64,000 nucleotides of DNA from Streptomyces cyanogenus (GTDB lineage Bacteria; Actinomycetota; Actinomycetes; Streptomycetales; Streptomycetaceae), in the NCBI RefSeq assembly GCF_017526105.1, contig NZ_CP071839.1, forward strand, positions 4,518,001-4,582,000, read 5' to 3'. The notes under the pieces are model-generated. The model saw nothing but the letters and a program-made list of their open reading frames with translations, did no database searches and was not told where the DNA came from. Made by a program: the position numbers and the translations under genes. Positions 59,434 through 64,000 of this stretch are shown piece after piece (the stretch's first letter is position 1; every line of letters begins with the position of its first letter).

Positions 59434-60498
59434 TCAGCGGTCGAAGTCCAGTTCCACCCTTTCCGTCAGCGGATGCGACTGGCAGGCCAGCACATACCCG
59501 GCCTCCGTCTCCTCCGTCTCCAGCGCGAAGTTGCGGTCCATGCGCACCTCACCCTCGACCAGGAAGGCCCGGCAGGTCCCGCACACCCCGCCCTTGCAGG
59601 CATAGGGCGCATCGGGCCGGTTGCGCAGCACCGCATCCAGCAGCGACTCGCCCTCGCGCACCGGCCAGGTGCCGCCGCGACCGTCGAGCCGCGCGGTGAC
59701 GGTGCTGTGCGCGGGCGCCGGGGCCCCGGCCGCCGGGGCCGCCCCCGCGTCCACGTGGAAGATCTCCTCGTGGATCCGGCCACGGGCGACGCCCAGCTCG
59801 CGCAGCGCCTGCTCGGCGCCCTGCACCAGCCCGTACGGCCCGCACAGGAACCAGCCGGCCACCCGCTCCACCGGCAGCAGCGCGGGGAGCAGCCCCGTGA
59901 GCCGCTCCCGGTCGAGCCGGCCGGACGGCAGCCCCGCCTGCTGTTCCTCCCGGGAGAGCACGGTCACCAGCTGGAGCCGCTCCGGATAGCGGTCCTTCAG
60001 ATCGGCGACCTCCTCCAGGAACATCGTCGAGGCCGCCGTACGGTCGCTGCGTATCAGGCAGAACCGGGCCTCGGGCTCGCGGGCCAGCAGCGTGGCGACG
60101 ATGGACAGCACCGGGGTGATGCCGCTGCCGCCGACGATCGCCGCGTACAGGCCCGGCGCCGGTTCCAGCGTGAAGCGGCCCGCCGGGGTCATCACCTCCA
60201 GCTCGTCGCCGACGTTGATCTCCTTGAGCGCGTACGTCGAGAAGGCCCCGCCGTCGACCAGCCGCACCCCCACCCGCAGGCTGCTCGGGCCCTCGCCGGC
60301 CGGGTCGGGGGCGGGGGAGCAGATCGAGTAGGTGCGCCGGATCTCCGTGCCGTCGACCCGGCGGCGCAGCGCGAGGTGCTGTCCGGGTGCGTGCCGGTAC
60401 TCCTCGCGCAGTTCGGGCGGCACGGTGAGGGTGAGGGCGACGGAGTCGTCGGTGAGCCGGTCGACCGCGGCCACCGGGAGCGGGTGGAAGCGGGCCAT
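59434..60498 (-). CDS. paaE: Phenylacetyl-CoA 1,2-epoxidase reductase subunit PaaE
   Basis: A 354-residue reductase. N-terminal FAD/NAD(P)H part: RRTYSICSPAP (flavin-binding RxYS), GSGITPVLSIVATLL (nucleotide loop), FLCGPYGLV. The C-terminal plant-type 2Fe-2S ferredoxin domain has YACKGGVCGTCRAF and the fourth Cys in VLACQSHP. It feeds electrons to the PaaABCD epoxidase complex. ATG 60498 overlaps the paaD stop (TGATG) and has AAGGAG 5 bases upstream. Confidence 0.95.
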   Translation of the reverse strand: MARFHPLPVAAVDRLTDDSVALTLTVPPELREEYRHAPGQHLALRRRVDGTEIRRTYSICSPAPDPAGEGPSSLRVGVRLVDGGAFSTYALKEINVGDELEVMTPAGRFTLEPAPGLYAAIVGGSGITPVLSIVATLLAREPEARFCLIRSDRTAASTMFLEEVADLKDRYPERLQLVTVLSREEQQAGLPSGRLDRERLTGLLPALLPVERVAGWFLCGPYGLVQGAEQALRELGVARGRIHEEIFHVDAGAAPAAGAPAPAHSTVTARLDGRGGTWPVREGESLLDAVLRNRPDAPYACKGGVCGTCRAFLVEGEVRMDRNFALETEETEAGYVLACQSHPLTERVELDFDR

Positions 60499-61034
60499 CA
60501 CAACTCCTTGAAGTGGTCGAACGGTTCACGGCAGGCCAGGCAGCGGCGCAGCGCCTTGCACGCGGTGGAGGAGAACCTGCTCAGCAGCTCGGTGTCGGGC
60601 GAGCCGCAGTGCGGGCAGCGGACGGCCTCGGCGGCGGTGTCCGTCTCCCGGGTGCGGGTCGGGCCCAGGGCCAGCGGCACCGGGCCGCCGTCGTGGCGCA
60701 CGCGCGGGGGAGCGATGCCGAACTCCCGGAGTTTCTCGCGCCCTTCGGGGGTGATGTCGTCCGTCGACCAGGCGGGGGAGAGCACCGTGCGGACGGTGAC
60801 CTCGCGCATGCCGTGGGCGCGCAGCACCCGCTCGATGTCCACACTCATCGCTTCGAGGGCCGGGCAGCCGGTGTAGGTCGGGGTCAGGTCGACCTCCACC
60901 GCGTCGGTGCCCTGGAGGTGCACCGCGCGGAGCACACCCAGCTCCCGCAGGGTGAGCACGGGCAGTTCGGGGTCGGGGACCGCGCCGGCCAGCTCCAGCA
61001 GCTCGGCCTCCAGGGCGGTGGTGGCGGTCACCAT
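60498..61034 (-). CDS. paaD: Phenylacetyl-CoA epoxidase maturation protein PaaD
   Basis: A 178-residue MIP18/DUF59-type protein: VPDPELPVLTLRELGVLRAV, VDLTPTYTGCPALEAM, then a C-terminal zinc-ribbon CPHCGSPDTELLSRFSSTACKALRRCLACREPFDHFK with four Cys. PaaD assists Fe-S or di-iron maturation of the epoxidase. ATG 61034 overlaps the paaC 3' end by 7 bases, so translation is coupled. Confidence 0.95.
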   Translation of the reverse strand: MVTATTALEAELLELAGAVPDPELPVLTLRELGVLRAVHLQGTDAVEVDLTPTYTGCPALEAMSVDIERVLRAHGMREVTVRTVLSPAWSTDDITPEGREKLREFGIAPPRVRHDGGPVPLALGPTRTRETDTAAEAVRCPHCGSPDTELLSRFSSTACKALRRCLACREPFDHFKEL

Positions 61035-61759
61035 GACGCCCCCGGGTGGCTGCGGTGCAGGTGCTGCATCTCGGCGAGCATCCGGCCGAACGGCTCGGTG
61101 TGCAGGCCCTGCCGGCCGGCGCCCGCCGACCAGGCGCCGGTGCGCGGGCCCTCGGGGAGGGGGAGGCCGGCCCGGCCGAGCACGTCGGTGACGGACTCCA
61201 GCCAGTTCTCCTCCATGCGGGCCCAGTCGGCGTCGAGGCCCTCCACCGGCTGGAACATCTCCCCGGTGAACCGCCACAGCGCGTCGCAGGCCCGCCGCAT
61301 GCGCTCGTGGCTGGTCTCCGTGCCGTCGCCGAGCCGCAGCGTCCACTGCTCGGCGTGGTCGCGGTGGTAGGCGACCTCCTTCACCGCCTTCGCGGCCAGC
61401 GGGGCGAACGGGCCGTCGGCGACGGCGAGTTCGGCGTAGAGGAGCTGTTGGTACGTGGAGAAGTACAGCTGGCGGGCGATGGTGTGGGCGAAGTCGCCGT
61501 TCGGCTGCTCGACCAGCTGGAGGTTGCGGAAGGCGCGCTCCTCCCGCAGGTAGGCCAGTTCGTCCTCGTCGCCGGCCAGGGACAGCAGCACCCGGGCCTG
61601 GCCGAGCAGGTCCAGGGCGATGTTGGCGAGGGCGACCTCCTCCTCCAGGACGGGCGCGTGCCCGGCCCACTCCCCCAGGCGGTGGGAGAGCACCAGGGCG
61701 TCGTCGCCCAGGGCGAGCGCGGCGGTCACCGGGACGGTGGCGGGGCCGGTGGCGGTCAC
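61028..61759 (-). CDS. paaC: Phenylacetyl-CoA epoxidase structural subunit PaaC
   Basis: A 243-residue ferritin-like helical subunit: LSHRLGEWAGHAPVLEEEVALANIALDLLGQARVLL, EQPNGDFAHTIARQLYFSTYQQLLY, KEVAYHRDHAEQW. PaaC is the non-catalytic partner that binds PaaA in the epoxidase. GTG 61759 overlaps the paaB stop by 4 bases. Confidence 0.95.
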   Translation of the reverse strand: MTATGPATVPVTAALALGDDALVLSHRLGEWAGHAPVLEEEVALANIALDLLGQARVLLSLAGDEDELAYLREERAFRNLQLVEQPNGDFAHTIARQLYFSTYQQLLYAELAVADGPFAPLAAKAVKEVAYHRDHAEQWTLRLGDGTETSHERMRRACDALWRFTGEMFQPVEGLDADWARMEENWLESVTDVLGRAGLPLPEGPRTGAWSAGAGRQGLHTEPFGRMLAEMQHLHRSHPGASW

Positions 61760-62039
61760 AGGTGCTTCACCCCTTCCGGGATCTCGTAGAAGGTCGGGTG
61801 CCGGTAGGGCTTGTCGGCGGCCGGCTCGAAGAACGGGTCCTTCTCGTCCGGCGAGGACGCGGTGATCGCGGCGGCCGGGACGACCCAGATCGAGACGCCC
61901 TCGCCGCGCCGGGTGTACAGGTCGCGGGCGTTGCGCAGGGCCAGCTCGGCGTCGGGCGCGTGCAGGCTGCCGGCGTGGGTGTGGGAGAGGCCGCGCCGGG
62001 AGCGCACGAAGACCTCCCACAGGGGCCAGTCGGTGGTGC

Positions 62040-62043
<4 letters not shown>
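61756..62043 (-). CDS. paaB: Phenylacetyl-CoA epoxidase subunit PaaB
   Basis: A 95-residue protein starting WPLWEVFVRSRRGLSHTHAGSLHAPDAELALRNARDLYTRRGEGVSIWVVPA, the PaaB signature. Small bridging subunit needed for epoxidase assembly. It overlaps both neighbours by 4 bases. Confidence 0.95.
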
Positions 62044-63035
<992 letters not shown>

Positions 63036-63090
63036 GCGGTCCCCCTGACCTCGGGCTCTGCGGTGAACTCTGTCCCAGCGATGCGTCCCG

Positions 63091-63104
63091 ACCGATCGTT
63101 CGGT
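63091..63104. promoter_or_regulatory. PaaR/TetR-type operator of the paa operon
   Basis: ACCGATCGTTCGGT matches the core ACCGnnCGnnCGGT of the PaaR site described in Corynebacterium and lies 56 bases upstream of paaA. It would let a TetR-family PaaR repress paa until phenylacetyl-CoA accumulates. The outer bases of the 22-bp consensus are not conserved. Confidence 0.65.
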
Positions 63105-63223
63105 CCGTGCGTAGTCCATGGTGTGCCGGGCGCCGTGGGGTGTCAACCGCTGTGGAAAACTGCGCGCACCGCCTGTGGACAACCCGCCGGAGGGGCGGTG
63201 GGGTGGGGCGCGGCATCGAGGGC

Positions 63224-63323
63224 ATGCCCGCTCGTCGCGAGGCGCCGGACCGAGGTCATGCCGCTGGTCGTGAGGCGCCGGACCCAGGTCATGTCGCTGG
63301 TCGTGAGGCGCCGGACCGAGGTC
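63224..63323. repeat. 33-bp tandem repeat, three copies
   Basis: GGCGCCGGAC recurs exactly 33 bases apart at 63241, 63274 and 63307, inside a unit that starts CATG and ends GAGGT or CAGGT. Copies two and three differ by two bases. A truncated fourth copy follows. Non-coding by context. Confidence 0.85.
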
Positions 63324-63672
63324 ATGCCCGGCGCCGGACCGAAGGCGAGCCGCTCGTCGCCAGGCCCCGGCGCGGCGTAGGAAGGCGCCGGACGAGGGCT
63401 CGTGGGACGCCCCGCGAAACCCCCGCGACACGCAGTCCGTGGCGAGGGCCACCGTGATCGGCCCGTACCCGGGGCTGCGCCCGGTGCCCGGGGCTGAGTA
63501 CCGTTCCGTGCGGGCGCCGAGACGTGGCGCTCGTGCCGCATGCGGCGCCTGTGACGGTGCCGCACCACCGGACTGCCCGCCCGGCCGTACCGCCGAGCCG
63601 GACGGCCGGGCCGCAGGATACCGAGCAGGACACCGAGCTGACCGCATGAGCCGAAACGGGGGACAGGACGGA

Positions 63673-64000
63673 ATGGACGCGTACGACGAGGATCCGCGGG
63701 GCCCACAGGGCCCGGACGGGCCGACCGGGACGCGTCTCCCGGAAGAACCCCCGCAGTCGCCCCCGCCACCCGCACCCGAGCCCCGCAGCGGCGTCGCCGC
63801 GCTCTCCCCCCGGTACCAGGTCGCTGCCGCGCTGGCGCTCGCGGTGGTCGCCGTGGCCGCCTGTGTGCACCTGCTGATGGTGTTCCTCAGCCTCGCCCCC
63901 GCGAACACGGTGACGAAGCAGCACGGCAAGGCGATAGAGGAGTGGGTGTACCCGGAGTTCGAGCAGAACTGGAAGCTGTTCGCCCCGAACCCGTTGCAGC
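63673..64000 (+). CDS. DUF5819 family membrane protein, partial (C-terminus beyond window)
   Basis: The N-terminal 109 residues of a DUF5819-type protein. A Pro-rich cytoplasmic start (about 45 residues) is followed by one membrane segment, VAAALALAVVAVAACVHLLMVFL, then KAIEEWVYPEFEQNWKLFAPNPLQ, the conserved DUF5819 motif. Function unknown; in Streptomyces it is often next to an HTTM-domain gene. ATG 63673 is preferred for its AGGA site; an in-frame ATG at 63646 is the alternative. Confidence 0.8.
   Translation, partial: MDAYDEDPRGPQGPDGPTGTRLPEEPPQSPPPPAPEPRSGVAALSPRYQVAAALALAVVAVAACVHLLMVFLSLAPANTVTKQHGKAIEEWVYPEFEQNWKLFAPNPLQ

Larger units (their letters stand above)
63036..63672. promoter_or_regulatory. 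Divergent intergenic region, paaA / DUF5819 gene
   Basis: 637 bases without a credible gene. It holds the PaaR-type operator (63091-63104) near paaA, then a tandem 33-bp repeat (63224-63323), and further GGCGCCGGAC copies near 63330 and 63386. The remainder shows no clear feature. Open frames across the repeat on both strands encode low-complexity repeats only. Confidence 0.5.

Noticed and set aside
63224..63323. CRISPR array
   Set aside because: Units are directly tandem with no unique spacers and no cas genes are present.
63140..63670. Coding sequence across the 33-bp repeats
   Set aside because: Frames on both strands consist only of repeats and biased residues, with no ribosome binding site or family.

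Overview
The window is high-GC actinobacterial DNA, most likely from a Streptomyces or a close relative. The evidence is the strong G/C bias at third codon positions, the many GTG, TTG and apparently leaderless starts, an LmbU-type regulator, and a right flank of ordinary actinomycete chromosome (DUF2252, rhodanese, the paa operon, DUF5819). No rRNA, tRNA, CRISPR array, transposase or phage gene was seen.

Positions 1-55187 read as one biosynthetic gene cluster, or several fused ones. (1) 1-17739 is a hybrid NRPS/PKS assembly line on the minus strand: C-A-T (14608-17739), KS-AT*-ACP (12018-14597), docking-C-A-T (8578-12021), KS-AT*-ACP-C-A-T-C (1335-8504). AT* marks AT regions that have lost the catalytic serine. 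A free-standing acyltransferase (292-1245) and a type II thioesterase (1-265, cut by the window edge) sit beside it. (2) 18906-24416 is a plus-strand tailoring operon: PIG-L deacetylase, NeuA-like nucleotidyltransferase, acyl-CoA-dehydrogenase-like flavoenzyme, altered SHMT-like enzyme, amidohydrolase. (3) 33939-24487 is a minus-strand operon: DinB-like protein, flavin reductase, free-standing A domain, MFS exporter, PCP-thioesterase with a cysteine nucleophile, ATP-grasp ligase, ThDP enzyme, aminotransferase. The free A domain, the PCP-TE and the terminal C domain of the assembly line could together form a split last module. (4) 34063-43445 is cassette A: proline dehydrogenase, DapA, membrane desaturase-like enzyme, PLP decarboxylase, Asp/Asn-hydroxylase-like oxygenase, FemAB-like transferase, MFS, ATP-grasp. 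(5) 43479-47311 holds regulators (LuxR-type, LmbU-type, LysR-type) and an EamA exporter. (6) 47538-55187 is cassette B, with the same enzyme set in parallel: Fe/2OG amino-acid hydroxylase, methyltransferase, PLP decarboxylase, MFS, ATP-grasp, FemAB-like, FMN alpha-hydroxy-acid oxidase. Cassettes A and B are tightly coupled, mostly by 4-base stop/start overlaps.

The right flank (55390-64000) looks like normal chromosome: DUF2252, J-domain-like protein, rhodanese, acyl-CoA dehydrogenase behind a KstR-type operator, paaABCDE behind a PaaR-type operator, and the start of a DUF5819 gene.

I cannot match the cluster to a named product. The strongest leads are: dead in-line AT domains paired with a trans AT; a split Thr-like/Cys-thioesterase terminal module; a 16-bp palindrome with a CGCCGGCG core shared by two operon promoters in a cluster that encodes an LmbU homologue; and the two parallel decarboxylase/ATP-grasp/FemAB/MFS/oxygenase cassettes.
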